From NCBI GenBank assembly GCA_019914995.1, contig CM034129.1, positions 5,903,725-5,967,724 on the forward strand: a stretch of DNA of 64,000 bases. Reading direction: 5' to 3'. The first letter of the stretch is position 1, and every line of letters begins with the position of its first letter. The DNA comes from Acanthochlamys bracteata. Taxonomy: Eukaryota; Streptophyta; Magnoliopsida; Pandanales; Velloziaceae. The notes beneath the pieces are model-generated. The model had not been told where the DNA came from and did no database searches. It saw nothing but the letters and a program-made list of their open reading frames with translations. Shown one piece after another: positions 1 to 12,082 of the stretch. The translations under genes were made by a program, and so were the position numbers.

Positions 1-1054
1 AGATGGTCTCACGTACCTTCAACTACAATTACTTCTTGCTGTAGTTCTATTGCAACAACAACAATAATAACTAGCCTATTACTTGTGGGCTCGACTTCAT
101 GAATCCTATGCACATTGTGCTATATCAAAGCAATATCTTCAGTAAGGTCACAAACAAACAACTCATTTTCAGATAGCCGAGCAAATCTCATTAAGTGTCC
201 CCTACCTCTTCTAGCAAGAGGCATGTCCAACTATTCACATCTATATTGTATCACCTAGTAAAAATTTTCATTGATACGCTATATCCACCTGTTTCTGTCC
301 AATTGTACTCATCTTTTTAATTCATTTAACAAAAGAAAAAATCTCATTCCCACATAATCTGTACTATAACTAAGCGCATGAGGAAGTTAAAAAAAGGCAT
401 TCGGTATTTCACAAAATGCACCTCCAGTGCTTCCTGTGTATACATCATTGATCTTCTGATTTTAAATTATACTTTTTAAAAGTAAACTTTTAACAATATT
501 TAAGTAAATAACTTATAAATAGCTATGTTTTGTAAAAGGCACATTTTTAGATAGATACAATTACTAAGTGAGTTCATAAATACATTTTAATTCCAATTGT
601 TGGATGGACATTTCAATAAATAATTAAAGAAAGCATATTTATGTCAAAATGCATATATTGTAGAATGTACATGGTAGTAAAAGATTTGTTGAATGCAAAT
701 TTTTTGTGAATTGAATGCCTCACAAAAACATAAGTTTCAAATTCAGTTGAATAAGTTTATTTTAACATAATATACAAATCACTATGGTATTCTTCAGTTA
801 ATGTCTCTAATGCCACATGCATAGCACGTGCTTATGAAGCTATACTAGACAAACCTCTCTAGATTTAAGAAGCCAAGAAATATGGATAATTTGCGAGTAT
901 AACTTTCCAGTTCTAGTATGGATGGAAGAGTTGACACAGTAGAAACTGATGCAATTCAAGTGTAGGAATCATGAAAGAATATTTACCTCCAACACCAGAA
1001 TTGTAACCATTACAGTGCAAATGTTGCTGTCAATGTTAAATTTTGTAACGCCTT
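1..1054. other. intergenic, nothing recognised
   Basis: AT-rich sequence with no open frame that resembles a known protein, no RNA gene and no clear repeat ends on either strand. Confidence 0.4.
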
Positions 1055-1302
1055 AGAAGAGCGTTTAAAATACTATTTTTTAATTTTTTTTCATTTCATA
1101 TTTTTTAATATATATTTTATAATTATATAAAAAATTTATTTAAAAATTTAGAAAGTGTAGAAAATTTTACGGAGTGTGATTTTTTTATTACATATTTTTA
1201 TTATTTTTTTAAAAATAAAAAAATAGAGCTCATTTTTAAAAAAAAAATAAAAATATTTTTTATTTTAAAAAAATTCTATTTTATAAGTATTTTCAAACGT
1301 CC
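1055..1302. repeat. AT-rich MITE, GRNCGTTTG-end family (copy 1)
   Basis: The left end reads gagcgtttaaaatact. The reverse complement of the right end reads ggacgtttgaaaatact, so the two are near-perfect inverted termini. The body is long A/T runs. The same end sequence and body pattern recur at about 2.29, 6.08, 10.56, 32.75, 40.75, 55.09 and 60.45 kb, so this is a dispersed non-autonomous family. No target duplication was fixed and the superfamily is not assigned. Confidence 0.6.
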
Positions 1303-2288
1303 AGTAACTGATGCATGCAATCTAGAGGATGAACACGTCACCTTCACGACTACTCCAAAAGGTAAACATCCTCTCCAGTTCCTACAGCATATCAATAGAT
1401 TAATGAACCTCAACAATCTCAAATAAAAAATAGGCTAAACTTCAAAATTTCAAATGACACCACCAACAATGCCTATCAACATGTAATGCATAGTCTACCA
1501 ATGGAATATCAACCTCAGTAGAGTAACAAATATTTGTGTACACCAAATTTCATAATGATCTAAAAGTGAATAGTCTATCTAGAATGGGGACACCTTTCAT
1601 ATTGGTTACAAAACACAAAAGGAAGGGTCAATTCTTTAACTGGCTTAAAAGCAAGTTGCGATAAAATTGAAGTACACATGAGACAATCTATTTCACAGAA
1701 GTAGCAACTGAGACAATTAACACATCGCGTCGGAAAAGACAAAGAGAGCACTATTTTCCAGGGCTGCTCAACAAAAGGAAGTGGTTCTTGGAAGAGGTTA
1801 CGACCAAGAGGTAATCCCAAATCAACCAAACATTTGGACATGCAAACTTATATGAAACTTGAAGTCAAAAAAAAGCTGTTAGTAAACAACCACTATCGCC
1901 ACAATTACACATCCAGCTAGAAAAAAGAGAGGAGAAATACACTCTATCAGGAAGATGAAGGTTCCAATTCCTCACATCGTCCAATCATTCAGCAACATTA
2001 ATAACCACAAACAATTTATAAACACATCAGTTGTTATCTTTTATAAACTTAGAAACAACTTATAATAATTCCTCTTATTGCCAATCACACCGTATTTTTT
2101 CTTTTAAGTTTCTAAACCTCTTTTTAATTTTAGAATCAATTATCCTAGAGATAACACTTCAAAACCAACTAAAGGGAGTAAGATGGGATCATTGATAATC
2201 CAAAGATAGGCGAAAAGCATTTGAATAGGAAATTACATACAAAAGTGTAACTACAAATTCTGAAAGTTTCATGTTACTAATAACTTTT
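1303..2288. other. intergenic, nothing recognised
   Basis: No gene supported. A short open frame on the minus strand near 1.6-1.8 kb has no recognisable domain, and nothing around it suggests a gene. Confidence 0.35.
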
Positions 2289-2517
2289 GGGAGTACCTTT
2301 GGAAATGAGCTTTTGTAAAACGAAAGATATGTTAAAAATTTTGAAAAATAAGTTCTAATTTTTTATCTAAAAAAAATAATAATAAATAATAATAAAATTT
2401 TATGATGTAAAATTTTTTTGTATTTTTTAGATTTAACAAAAGATTTTGTAAAATGTTATAGAAATTTATTGAGAACGTAAAATGAAAAGGAGTTAAAAAT
2501 CGCTTCCAAACATCACC
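2289..2517. repeat. AT-rich MITE, GRNCGTTTG-end family (copy 2)
   Basis: Starts gggagtacctttgg and ends ccaaacatcacc. The inner block (aataataataaaattttatgatgtaaaattttttt) matches the middle of the copies at 6.08 and 55.09 kb. Confidence 0.5.
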
Positions 2518-3044
2518 ATAGTCAGATAAAGCAACCAACTTTCTTCATAATGGATAAGGTGTTTCTAGTTGTGGTTTCATTTATGTCTAATACTAGTGGG
2601 AAGAAGTTAATAAACTACCCCAGACTCATATTCTTGGCTGTGACAGTCTTTTGAAATGTAATCATAAAATTGATTTCATTAAGGCCGATTTTGGTTGCTG
2701 TTACATTGATAAAGAATAAAGAATGATAAAAAAGCATGCACTAAGGACCTGAACACAACGATAATACCGAATAAGGTACGATCACGACAGATCAGAATGT
2801 GGTTTAATTTGAATAGTGGGTAAGATGAACTATAGCTCAAAAAAATTCAATGTATATAATGTGGTTTCTCTTCTTATCCTCTTTCAAAACAGCACATGCA
2901 ATGCCAAAAAAGTAGAGCAACGACTGTGAAAGTAGTGACTTCTCTTAAGAGAACTAGGCAACAAGAATGATGTCTTGCAGTTGAGATGCAATACAACATA
3001 GTCAATATATAAAAATAAAAGCTAGTTAGCATGAGAGAAAGTAC

Positions 3045-3920
3045 CAGTAGCATCTTAAATAGAGGGTCTGTACCAATATGAGCAAGATATCTTTTAATTT
3101 CGGGTATATCCTTCAAGTTCATCTACATAGCGAGACACACTATCTCCTGACTCAAAGGTCTCTACCAGAACAGCAGGATGCACAAGCGGATAGAGAGGCC
3201 TTGGGAAAGATACAGTCTTCCAATTACGGAAATTGTAAATAAAACGACTCAAATGAGCAGCTTCCCTAGCGAGATCAACTTGAGATATCATAAAAAACGG
3301 TAAATTGTTGAACGCTTTCTTCATCCTGCCTCAACCAATTTAATGCAGCGAGGAATCTTGAAATTCTGGCAACCAGATTGATAATCACAAAATCCCTCCT
3401 AATTGATTCACAACGCCCGGATGCCTAACCTTCACTTCAACATCAATAGGTTTCTTCAGCCGCTTAGCTGGATATCTGCCTTTGTATACAGAAATTCCTT
3501 TGCTGTAGGATGTGAAATTGCTCCATCAGCTTGTGCTGTTTGAGCACATGCAAAACTCCCTAAGCACAAAGCAAGGAAACAAGGGACAGTCTTGATTCGG
3601 ATGAAGGCCAAGCTCAGTGTACATGCCAGCCTACTTACGGGAGCAACAGAAGGGAAGATCTTAGAAGTAAGTAGATGAACGAAGTCTCTTCCAAGCAATT
3701 TGAGCATGATTAGTCATAGGTGGGGCATCCATAGAAAAAGTTTAGCATTTCCAGACATTGTGACTCCCCTGTGAGTGCTCTGTGTACGATGCGAACCTAA
3801 ACTGCCCTCTGGTGGGTAGTCTGTAATGAGAAAACATCCTGCGAATGAGGCAGTTGCACCAACTCTAATGAGTCCATGATTGCTTTCAACTGAACAGCTC
3901 GCCTGATGACTAGTTGGCAA
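3045..3920 (-). pseudogene. ABC1/UbiB (aarF, ADCK-type) kinase relic
   Basis: Degenerate fragment of a plant aarF-domain kinase, a family of atypical kinases of mitochondria and plastids linked to quinone metabolism. The region about 3045-3455 encodes recognisable pieces in three frames: a VKVRHPG block, RDFVIINLVARISRF, SQVDLAREAAHLSRFIYNF, FPRPLYPLVHPAVLVETFE, SVSRYVDELEG and KRYLAHIGTDPLFKMLL. It ends at a plausible donor (ctg|gtac). The minus-strand part at 3456-3920 resembles the poorly conserved N-terminus (PVSRLACTLSLAF). At least three small indels break the frame: before RRDF, in a T-run before MISQVDL, and between LEG and KRYLAHIG. The nucleotide-binding core between the N-terminal piece and VKVRHPG is missing. 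The next expected exon, with the HADMHPGN catalytic motif, is not found downstream. The kinase identity is strong; the N-terminal assignment is weaker. Confidence 0.75.
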
Positions 3921-4552
3921 GAAATAGGCAGTCCTTCTGTTCTTCTCAATTGCTGAGTGCCTGCAACAAAACGTATGCTCCTTATTTCATCACATTCATG
4001 CTCTTAGGTAGCAAACATTTTGAGAGTTCCATCTTTTTACTGAAAACCTTAAGGTCAGTTATCTATGGCAAGCTAAGTCATAGACATAACCCCACATTGA
4101 CATTACAGGAATCTCATAACCAATATTCGTAAAATGTGATAGCTTCAACTCATTAATGAAACATCCAGTCTGTTTTCCTTATCATGTAGAAACATAAAGT
4201 TATGCAAGTTATTGTTTATACTTTACATTGAAAGAATTCCAAGTAATCCTATTAAACAAGACAACCAACGAACGAATATGAACATTCGACTCCGACACAA
4301 CTCTCTATCAGAAGCTCTAAACTTTGCACCTTCATATTCTTTTAAGAGTTCATTGGTACATTACTAAGGAAGGAACTATGACGAGTAATGATGTAGAAAC
4401 GCTATGACTCATATTAGTCTCTACTTAATAATGATATATGGTGCAACTAATCAACAATAGGATCTAGTTTATTGCGCATTAAATTTTATCAAATCATAAA
4501 GTTGAATTATAACACATAGGCCAAGTAGAAAAATATTAAATGTGACTCATGT
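3921..4552. other. intergenic, nothing recognised
   Basis: No gene, RNA or repeat boundary could be supported here. Confidence 0.35.
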
Positions 4553-5700
4553 GTAATATTTGGTTTAATATATTATAATAATATTGTACTAGTTAAGAAA
4601 TTATTAAAACTATCTACTATAATGGAAAGTTATAATAACTTTACACTTACTGACTGTTTGAATTGTAGGTATACATGGAAAGGGATAGTAAAAGTAAAGT
4701 AAATTTTATGTCTACCTACGTTTGTTTTGATTTCATTAATGGAAGGGAAGAAAAATTGTTCCACTTCACTTACCATGTTTCATGGTGAATTGCAAATTTG
4801 CTTCCCATTTTCTTCTTTTATTTTTAAATATTTTAATTATTTAATATTTATTTTAATTAGATATTTTTTAATTAAATATTTGTTTTAATTAATATGTGTT
4901 ATTTTTTATTATATGATTTATAAATTTTATATTTATTTAAGTTTAATTAATTTTAGTTGGTAGAGAAAATAATAAAACTATATGATCAAATTTTTTAATT
5001 TAAAATTTTATTTAATTTTATTAAATTATATCAAACATTAATAAAAAATTAATCTAAACGTTATATTAATAAAGTTAGTTCAAGTTATATTACTTAAATT
5101 AATTTAAAGTTGTATTAATAAAAATTAGATTAATATAAATAAAAAAGATATTTGAGTCTTTTATAAAAAATTTACTTCCGTTACTCATTCATTTACCTAT
5201 CTATCCAAACATAGTTAGTTCGTTATTTTTACTATACTATATATCAAAATATTGTAAAGTTAAATAGTTATCCTTTACTATCCGTCCTCTTATTATTTTT
5301 CTAATTATGTCATCTTACTCTTATTTCTTAACTATGTATCCAAACATACCGTTAGAGAGAAGTTACGACAACTATCCATTTTGATAATTGTGGGTTATAA
5401 TACATTTCTAAAGAAATACTTAATCCTCTTTCTATCTTATTCTATATAAAAAACTTTGTTGTCTATCCTATCAACTAAAATATTATTTTAGAGTTAAATA
5501 TAAAATCAAGAGGGAGAAATCGATCTTTTTAAAAGCAACAATTAATTGAAAATAAACGTTATGGATCAAGATATCTTTCTCTTACTTAAGTTATATAAAA
5601 GTTATTGAGTTTCTAAAATTTCAAATTATGATCTATGTGAATTATGATATTATATGAAATTACGAATTCATCAAACATGTGGTATCAGAGTCAATATTTT
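4553..5700 (+). mobile_element. LTR fossil (probably Ty1-copia) with primer-binding site
   Basis: The sequence tggtatcagagtc at 5680-5692 matches the primer-binding site of plant retroelements that prime from initiator tRNA-Met. It directly follows a tcaaaca LTR-type end at 5677. An upstream TATA-like stretch (ctatataaaa, about 5442) fits a 5' LTR. The LTR probably begins near 4553 (tgtaatat) and is split by the MITE at 4650-5351. No gag or pol sequence is recognisable downstream, so this is an old, internally lost fossil. The left limit is uncertain. Confidence 0.45.
4650..5351. mobile_element. MITE-like insertion with TTA target duplication
   Basis: The left end is ctgactgtttgaattg. The reverse complement of the right end is cggtatgtttggatac. 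TTA flanks both sides (4647-4649 and 5352-5354). A 3-bp TTA duplication fits PIF/Harbinger-type MITEs, but the termini are only partly inverted. The element lies inside the fossil LTR around it. Confidence 0.4.
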
Positions 5701-5876
5701 AGAAATCGATGATTTTTTCATTAAAAGTTCTTTTTTTCTTTTTATTATGAAAATTTTAAATTATTTGTTTTGAAAGTTTGTGTTTTCCGCTTAGTTGATT
5801 AAACAATAATTTATTTTACATTTGGTGTAGTTATTATTGTAAATAAAATACCATATAAGTAATTTTATAAGTAATT

Positions 5877-6584
5877 TCATATTTTTGACTTCAAAAGATT
5901 CCTACTATCTTGCTCATTCCTAATATTACTCATTATCATTGCATTAGTTTTAAAAAAATTTTTTGCTTTATGATAAATTTCTTTTGCTGTTTTCGTTGAG
6001 AAGATAATTTTTAAGTATTTTATTTATAACCATTGTTCAATATAATGAGTACTAGAAGCTGATTTTGATTAATTAGGGGACGTTTGAAAGTATTTTTGAA
6101 ATAAAATTTTTCTAAAATTAAAGTTATTTTTATTTTTTTGAAAAATAAATTATATTTTTTATCTAAAATAATAATAAAAATAATAATAATAAAATCTTAC
6201 TATGTAAAATTTTTTTATACTTTTTAAAATTTTAAATAATTTTTTAAAAACTTATAAAGTTATGTTAAAAAAATATAAACTTAAAAATTAAAAGGCTGTT
6301 TTTGAGGAACGATTTGCAAATGCTCCCTAAGTTACATGAAAAATAATTGATATTTTTGTTTTGAGTTTCTTTCAACAAGTACGGTTGTTTTAAGCTTAAA
6401 TCATAAAAAGATTAGAAAAGACATCAATCAATGATTCAATGTCCAGCATAATTAACACTTTGAAAAGAACTAAAACTTCCCTTAATTACTACACCATATG
6501 GCATATACGATAAATGCAGATGTTCAAAAAAAAAAAAAAAAAAGGGGAGCAAGATAGTAGAAATCTTCTGAAGTCAAAATATAT
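5877..6584. repeat. inverted repeat, arms of about 38 bp, spacer about 630 bp
   Basis: Sequence around 5877-5914 (catatttttgacttcaaaag and onward) is repeated in reverse complement at about 6547-6584 with few mismatches. The spacer contains a complete AT-rich MITE (6076-6330) and an A18 run (6526-6543). It could be the ends of an unrecognised element or a local inverted duplication. Confidence 0.55.
6076..6330. repeat. AT-rich MITE, GRNCGTTTG-end family (copy 3)
   Basis: Starts ggggacgtttgaaagtattt and ends gatttgcaaatgctccctaa. The inner segments match the copies at 1.06 and 60.45 kb. Confidence 0.6.
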
Positions 6585-6993
6585 GAATATAAGCTACGTC
6601 AGTAAACTTATGCAGCCGGAATTTTCCATCACATATATGATATAAGCTATCTTCTTAATTTATCAAAAAATGAAACTGAGTTCATATTATGGCATTGATA
6701 CACAAATGAAATTCGTAACGTGCGCTAATTAAAAATCAACCTTTTAGACATGTAGTTGATTGACGTTGGCCGACATGTAGAAAAAAATAATAATAACAAA
6801 AGCATTTCAAACATTTGATAATTAAGCTTGATTTGCTTGTGGCGATCATATTACCGTATCTGTCGTCGGTGGCCGTCAACGTTAAAAGGATCCTTCAAAA
6901 CTTTCAACAGTGACGCATTTTCGGAAGTTTATGTTCATACTTTAAGACCATTGATCATGATGCATCAGTTTGAGAGGCGAAGTCAAATTACAT

Positions 6994-7216
6994 TAAGGGC
7001 TCGTTTATCAACCCATTAAATATATTTTTTAAAATTATTTTAATAGTAAATAAATAATAATTTTAATAATAATTTTTTTATTAAAAATTTATTTTTCAAA
7101 TTTTAATTTTAAAGTTTTAATATAATAAATATAAATATATATTTTTTAATTTTTAATTTTATTTTTGAATTTATTTAAAAAACAAATTTATTTTAAGATA
7201 AAAACGAGAGCGCCTT
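6994..7216. repeat. AT-rich MITE with AAGGGCTCGTTTATC-type ends
   Basis: The left end aagggctcgtttatc is mirrored by the right end gataaaaacgagagcgcctt. The body is nearly pure A/T. It is related in style to the elements at 7.53, 10.07, 10.38, 17.30 and 30.58 kb. Confidence 0.5.
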
Positions 7217-7533
7217 CTCACTGTACTTCGAAAGTGACATTCTAAATCACTTTGGAATGATTTAAAGTGAGTTATTCTACAAACTTGTCATTTCAAATTT
7301 ATTTTTTGATAATTTATTTTTTATAAATTCAATTTTAAAAATTCACTTCGATATAAGTAAGTGTGCACTATGTTTCGTCCCAATTATAATAATTTCAGAT
7401 TTATTAATTTCAAAATACCCCAAACATTGATGGTGCAATGGTAGTTCAAATCACCTACATTGATTAACATTTGGAGGTACGCCATGAAAACGGAAATTTC
7501 TAACGTCCAAGGACACTGCAGATTCAACACTAA

Positions 7534-7810
7534 CTAAGGATGTATTTTCCTTACTATTAAACTCATTTTTTGGAAATAAATTTTTAAATAAATTTGAAGT
7601 TGAATGTGTATTTAATAAAAAGGTAAAATTTTAGGTGTACGTTATATTAAAAATGAGTTTAAAACTGAAAATTTTAGTTTTAAATTTGAATTTTGAAAGT
7701 GAAAAATTTTATTTTAAAATTTGTGTTTATTTCAATTTAATTAAAGTGAGTTAAAAGTTGAAAGTGACTTAAAAAAAAACTAAGTTCGGAATGTAATTAA
7801 ACAAGCCTTA
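7534..7810. repeat. AT-rich MITE-like element
   Basis: The left end is taaggatgtattttcc. The reverse complement of the right end is taaggcttgtttaatt. The body is A/T-rich. Boundaries are approximate. Confidence 0.4.
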
Positions 7811-8140
7811 ATTGTCAAACATCGATCACATTTCAAACGCGACAGTGATTATCTATTATTCGAACCCTAAATATCTTATTGGTTTGGCTCTTAAGACGAA
7901 GCAACTTTCAGTATATCTAACATCACAAGTATATATAGTTTTAACTATTTTTAATTTCAAATATGTACTAGCAGGTGCTATGGAAGAACACAAGTTAACA
8001 TTCAATCATCAACAAGTGTTAGTCTAACTCATGTGTGAACTTATTATAATTAACCGTAAGAAATAACCGTATACATGAGTTGCTTTGTACATGAATTTCG
8101 CAATTCTGCTTTTTAATTTGAATATTATGTAATAATATCC

Positions 8141-9440
8141 TTATAACAAATCACTGGTACACAAAAGACTTGGAATTTGAAAATTAATCAAGTTTTCATT
8201 GTAGTAGCTGCTGCTGCTGCCCTCGTCGTCGGTTGAATTGCTGTTCGTGTAGTTTGTCGATGAAGTGTAGTTCAGCTGATGATAATCCGTTGGGCTTGAA
8301 ACTGGCGTCGACACAACCGAAGCTGCATTAAAACACTGACAATCATTATTTGCTGCGGCGTCGTAACTGTTAGAGTTATCAGGCATCAACAATTCACTCA
8401 GCATCTGGGTATCATAGATTGAATGATCTGTAGCAAAATCTTGATATATCTGAAGTTGATCGAGTTGCCAAAACTGATCTGTTATCGTTGGTGCATCTGA
8501 ATGCAACTGTTCAATATGAGAATCAACATTTGGAGTTAATGTGGTACTGTCTTGAACTTGAGGAAATGAAAGCAACTGGTTCTGATTCATGATATGATCT
8601 TGCATACTGTTGCTGTTCTGTTGCTGATAAAACAAGTTAGGATTGAGTTGTCCGCATTGTGATGGAAAGAGGGCAGAAGTGGCTAGCTTGAGAAGCTCTG
8701 GATTGGTGATTTGTTTGCTACTTAGCAGCAACTGGGAGATAATATTGTCGAGCTGACTGAGGTTGTAAAAAGGCGATGAGGCGAGAAGAGAGGATAGTTC
8801 GAGAAGATCAGGACGAGGAGCGTGAGTGACTGGATCGATTCCCATTCTTAGAAGCCTCTTTCTGATGCGTGTGTTCCAGTAGTTCTTGATCTCGTTGTCT
8901 GTTCTTCCAGGTAGTTGTGCAGCTATTGTCGACCACCTGCAACACATATTTTGGTTTTTTAGCTTATCATGCATGATTTATAATTAAAACGTCGTTGCTT
9001 TATCAGTATTTCAACAAACAGCTTAATTAATTAACAACTGAAACTTAAAATTTGTGGGTAATATTTCATGAAATACTGCAGGTTAACTAGGCCTTACTTG
9101 TTGCCTAGGATGCTGTGGAGTTGGATGATGGCCTCTTCCTCCTCAAACGAGAACCTCCCTCGTTTGATATCTGGCCTTAGATAATTTGTCCACCGCAAAC
9201 GGCAGCTCTTTCCACATCTCGCCAGCCCTACATGCATATAATCACAAGCTTCTCTAACTATTCGCCAGCATTCTTTGGAACCTATAGGAAAGTGAACTAC
9301 TACTCACCAGCATTTTTTGGTAACGTTCGCCAATTCCTTTGCCCGTTCTTCTGAATGTAATCAATAAGCTTCTTGTCCTCCTCCGGCGTCCACGGTCCTT
9401 TCTTCAGTCCATTCTTATTGCAGCAAGGGACCCGTCCCAT
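8141..9440 (-). CDS. R2R3-MYB transcription factor, subgroup 11 (MYB102/MYB41/MYB74-like)
   Basis: Nuclear DNA-binding protein of about 352 residues. Three exons: 9308-9440, 9098-9227 and 8141-8936. All junctions are GT-AG, and intron phases 1 and 2 are as usual for plant R2R3-MYBs. The start is the ATG of [22 protein letters not shown]; an upstream in-frame ATG near 9527 would add an atypical hydrophobic extension. The R2 repeat (about residues 14-61) and R3 repeat (about 67-112) carry their regular tryptophans, with a phenylalanine as the usual first R3 residue, and PDIKRGRFS is seen. Right after R3 comes [20 protein letters not shown], the hallmark of the group holding Arabidopsis MYB41, 49, 74 and 102. 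The C-terminal half is Q/N/S-rich, typical of an activation region. Relatives respond to wounding, drought and ABA and act in cuticle or suberin programmes. That role is inferred from the family. No break is visible. Confidence 0.95.
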
Positions 9441-10063
9441 ATCGAACAACAGACTCAAAATATCCAGAATTAGTTGTACGTAGGATAGAAAGAAGAAGAA
9501 GAGAAGAAGCACCGGTTCTCCGAGCAATATATAGCTTTAACTTGTTGCAATACCAATTCTATGAATAGAGCATATATAGGATAGAAGTAACAGGAAGTTA
9601 AAAGTCAGAGTTTCGGTGCCGGCATTTGTTCATGACTAATGCCAAGTGTCTAATATCATCAACATGATCAGTTAACTACAACTAATTGAATTGTTAGAGC
9701 TTTGGCTCTCTTAAAAATGAAAGAAATGGTTTATTTTCACCTTGATGTTGATGGCATGTAAAGGTGATTTTTGTTTTTGTTGAGGGTTTGTAACTTTGTC
9801 CATATAGATCACTACTAGATGGAGACTATTATACAAATAGATTTGGGTTCCCATTTGATTGAGTGATTCATTAGCTTGATAGGTTTGACCAGAGAGTACT
9901 CCTTCCACCTGGATTTGAGAACCTTTTTCACCTCACGTTCCTCTCGTTTGTTGGAACGAACCCGTTGAACATGCTTTCCATCAGAAATTGTGATCGAACA
10001 CGTTAGGACCGGATGTGGATGTATTATTGGCGCATCAAACCTGCGTGGCACCGTCCTGTACCT
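9441..10063 (-). promoter_or_regulatory. upstream region of the MYB gene with TATA-like box
   Basis: TATA-like tatatat lies at about 9528-9535, roughly 90 bp before the start codon, and a second candidate (tatatag) at about 9572-9579. No gene is supported in the rest of the stretch. Confidence 0.5.
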
Positions 10064-10066
10064 TAC

Positions 10067-10311
10067 GAGCGCGTTTACTAACACTTTAAATTTATTTTTT
10101 TAAATTTATTTTCAATATAAAATACATAATTAAAATAAAATTTTTTTATTAATAAATTTTTTTTAAAATTTATTTTAAAACTACTAAATATTATATTAAT
10201 ATATAATTTTATTATTTATTAAATATTTTTAATTTTTAATTTAATGTTTTAAATTGATTTTCAAAAAATTTATTTCACCTACTTTTTTATCAAGCTTTTA
10301 GCATCCCGCTC
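10067..10311. repeat. AT-rich MITE-like element
   Basis: The left end gagcgcgtttactaacac pairs loosely with the reverse complement of the right end (gagcgggatgctaaaagc). The body is A/T-rich. Ends are approximate. Confidence 0.4.
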
Positions 10312-10377
10312 AGTTTGATTTCAATAGTAAGTTGATTACAAGATGACGTGGAATACCGTGATAATAATAAGTTAATA

Positions 10378-10535
10378 AGAGTGTGTTTATTTTGAATTAA
10401 ATTTATTTTTTTTAAATGAGTTTCAAAAGTTAAATTTAAAATTTAAAATATCTATATATTAAAAATAAATTTTAAAAAAATGAAGTTTTGGTGTTAAGTA
10501 AATACGCTCTAACTGGCGTTAAGTAAATACGCTAT
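10378..10535. repeat. short MITE with duplicated right end
   Basis: The left end agagtgtgtttatttt mirrors the right end taagtaaatacgctct at 10495-10510. The terminal piece gttaagtaaatacgct is then repeated in tandem immediately downstream (to about 10535), as if the end had been duplicated. Confidence 0.5.
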
Positions 10536-10560
10536 AATGGTATCAACAACGGGACTCTTT

Positions 10561-10779
10561 CGGAGCATTTATGAAAAAATAATTTTTAGAAAAGAAGATC
10601 TATTTTATTTTTCTAAAAATAATTTTTAACAATAATAAAAATAAATAATTATTATTATTATTTCTAGTATAGAATTTTTATATTTCTTAAATTTAAATAA
10701 ATATTATAAAATATTATTAAAAGATATGAAGTTGAAATTTTTAAAAATATTTTTATAAATATTAATGTCAAACGTCAGG
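10561..10779. repeat. AT-rich MITE, GRNCGTTTG-end family (copy 4)
   Basis: Starts cggagcatttatg and ends aatgtcaaacgtcagg. The inner aataataataaa block and the attttttaaat runs are as in its relatives. Confidence 0.5.
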
Positions 10780-11159
10780 TTATTTCATGCTACTATTTAA
10801 TGAAGTCTTAATAGACTGTACTATAATTTTTAACAAGAGTAGGCATCGTGAATAATGAACATTCTACTATTCTAGTACAAGCAGGATCACGTCAAATATC
10901 ATATCATGTAGATTATCGGTAGATTATCAGCAGATTCATGGGGAAGACAGTTAGAAATTACACATTATAGTAGGACTAAGTTGGACTACCTTTTCATTCT
11001 GTAGACTTATTGTTACTTTTCACTCAAATGTCAGCGATATATTGTTTTGACATTACTTATCATTATTTATCAAAATTATATAATAAATTTGTTTATAGTA
11101 TATTAAAAAATACTTTAAATATATAAATAAATTATATAATATTACACATATATATATGA

Positions 11160-11390
11160 AAAAAGTTAGTTCAATCGGATCACGAATCGACTTTAATCCG
11201 TCCACTTGATCAAGATAACACAAATATTAAGACTTAACAAAATATATATATTTTTATTTTGTATTATCTTAATCAACTAATTGGATGAAGATCAATTCGT
11301 GATCTGATTAAACTAATATTTTATAAGTATACTATCGATTCATAATTCTTTATATTAAACGAAAAAATTAAATTTGAAAGTCTAAATGGC
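11160..11390. repeat. foldback element A (palindromic MITE)
   Basis: The left arm (ttagttcaatcggatcacga, running through to aagataaca) recurs in reverse complement on the right (aagataatac to gatcacgaattgat). The arms are about 55-60 bp. Sequence beyond the right arm matches the outer right arm of foldback B at 11.48 kb, so A is a copy of the same family with a shortened left arm. Confidence 0.6.
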
Positions 11391-11478
11391 AAAAATAACC
11401 ATTTAGTGCGCCTTTTTAGAAGTGCCTTTAGAAAAAAAAAGTATCCCTATCCCTCCCATTAGAAGTACTTTCTTTCTG

Positions 11479-11790
11479 ATTTATGGCAGGAGTATCTCAA
11501 AATTTAATCTTTATTATTGGATATAAAGAACTATAAGTTAGAAATATATTTATAAAATTTCAGCTCAATCGTACCACGAATTTATATCTGGTCACTTAAT
11601 TAAAATAACAGAAAGTAAGAAAACTTAAAATTTTATATGTTGTATCATTTCTGTCATTTTGATCAAGTGACCAGAAATAAAAGATGAATTCGTAATCCGA
11701 TTGATCTGTAATTTATGGATATGTTTCAAACTCATAATTTTTTATATCCAACGGTGAAGATTAAATTTGAAGATCACTCCGACCATAAAT
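11479..11790. repeat. foldback element B (palindromic MITE, long arms)
   Basis: Begins atttatggcaggagtatctc and ends in its imperfect reverse complement (gatcactccgaccataaat). The arms run inward for more than 100 bp. It includes an agctcaatcgtaccacgaat block shared with foldback A. No coding capacity. Confidence 0.65.
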
Positions 11791-11970
11791 CGAAAAGAGA
11801 ATGCCCTTGCCCCTCCCCATATATTTATATATATAAATATATATATTACTTTAGATAAAAAATTAACTTGTTTTAACTCTCAATGTAAATTTTTTTTCAT
11901 AAAATATTTTTATATTAAATACTTTCATACTTCCCCTAGTCTTACTGCATGTAACAGCCAGCTGAAGCAA

Positions 11971-12082
11971 ATACTATGACATTATAGATAAATTTGTGCT
12001 GTAATTTATTATTGAGTGGATATTATTTATGAAGTATACAGCCTACAACTTTGACAAATTTATCTATGTGGTCTCATAGTAT
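11971..12082. repeat. small inverted repeat
   Basis: Left atactatgacattatagataaatttgt is mirrored at the right by acaaatttatctatgtggtctcatagtat with a few mismatches. It may be a tiny MITE. Confidence 0.5.

Noticed and set aside
1575-1841. 88-codon minus-strand open frame rich in Cys and Pro
   Set aside because: No recognisable domain, no start or promoter context and no similarity to neighbours; compatible with chance.
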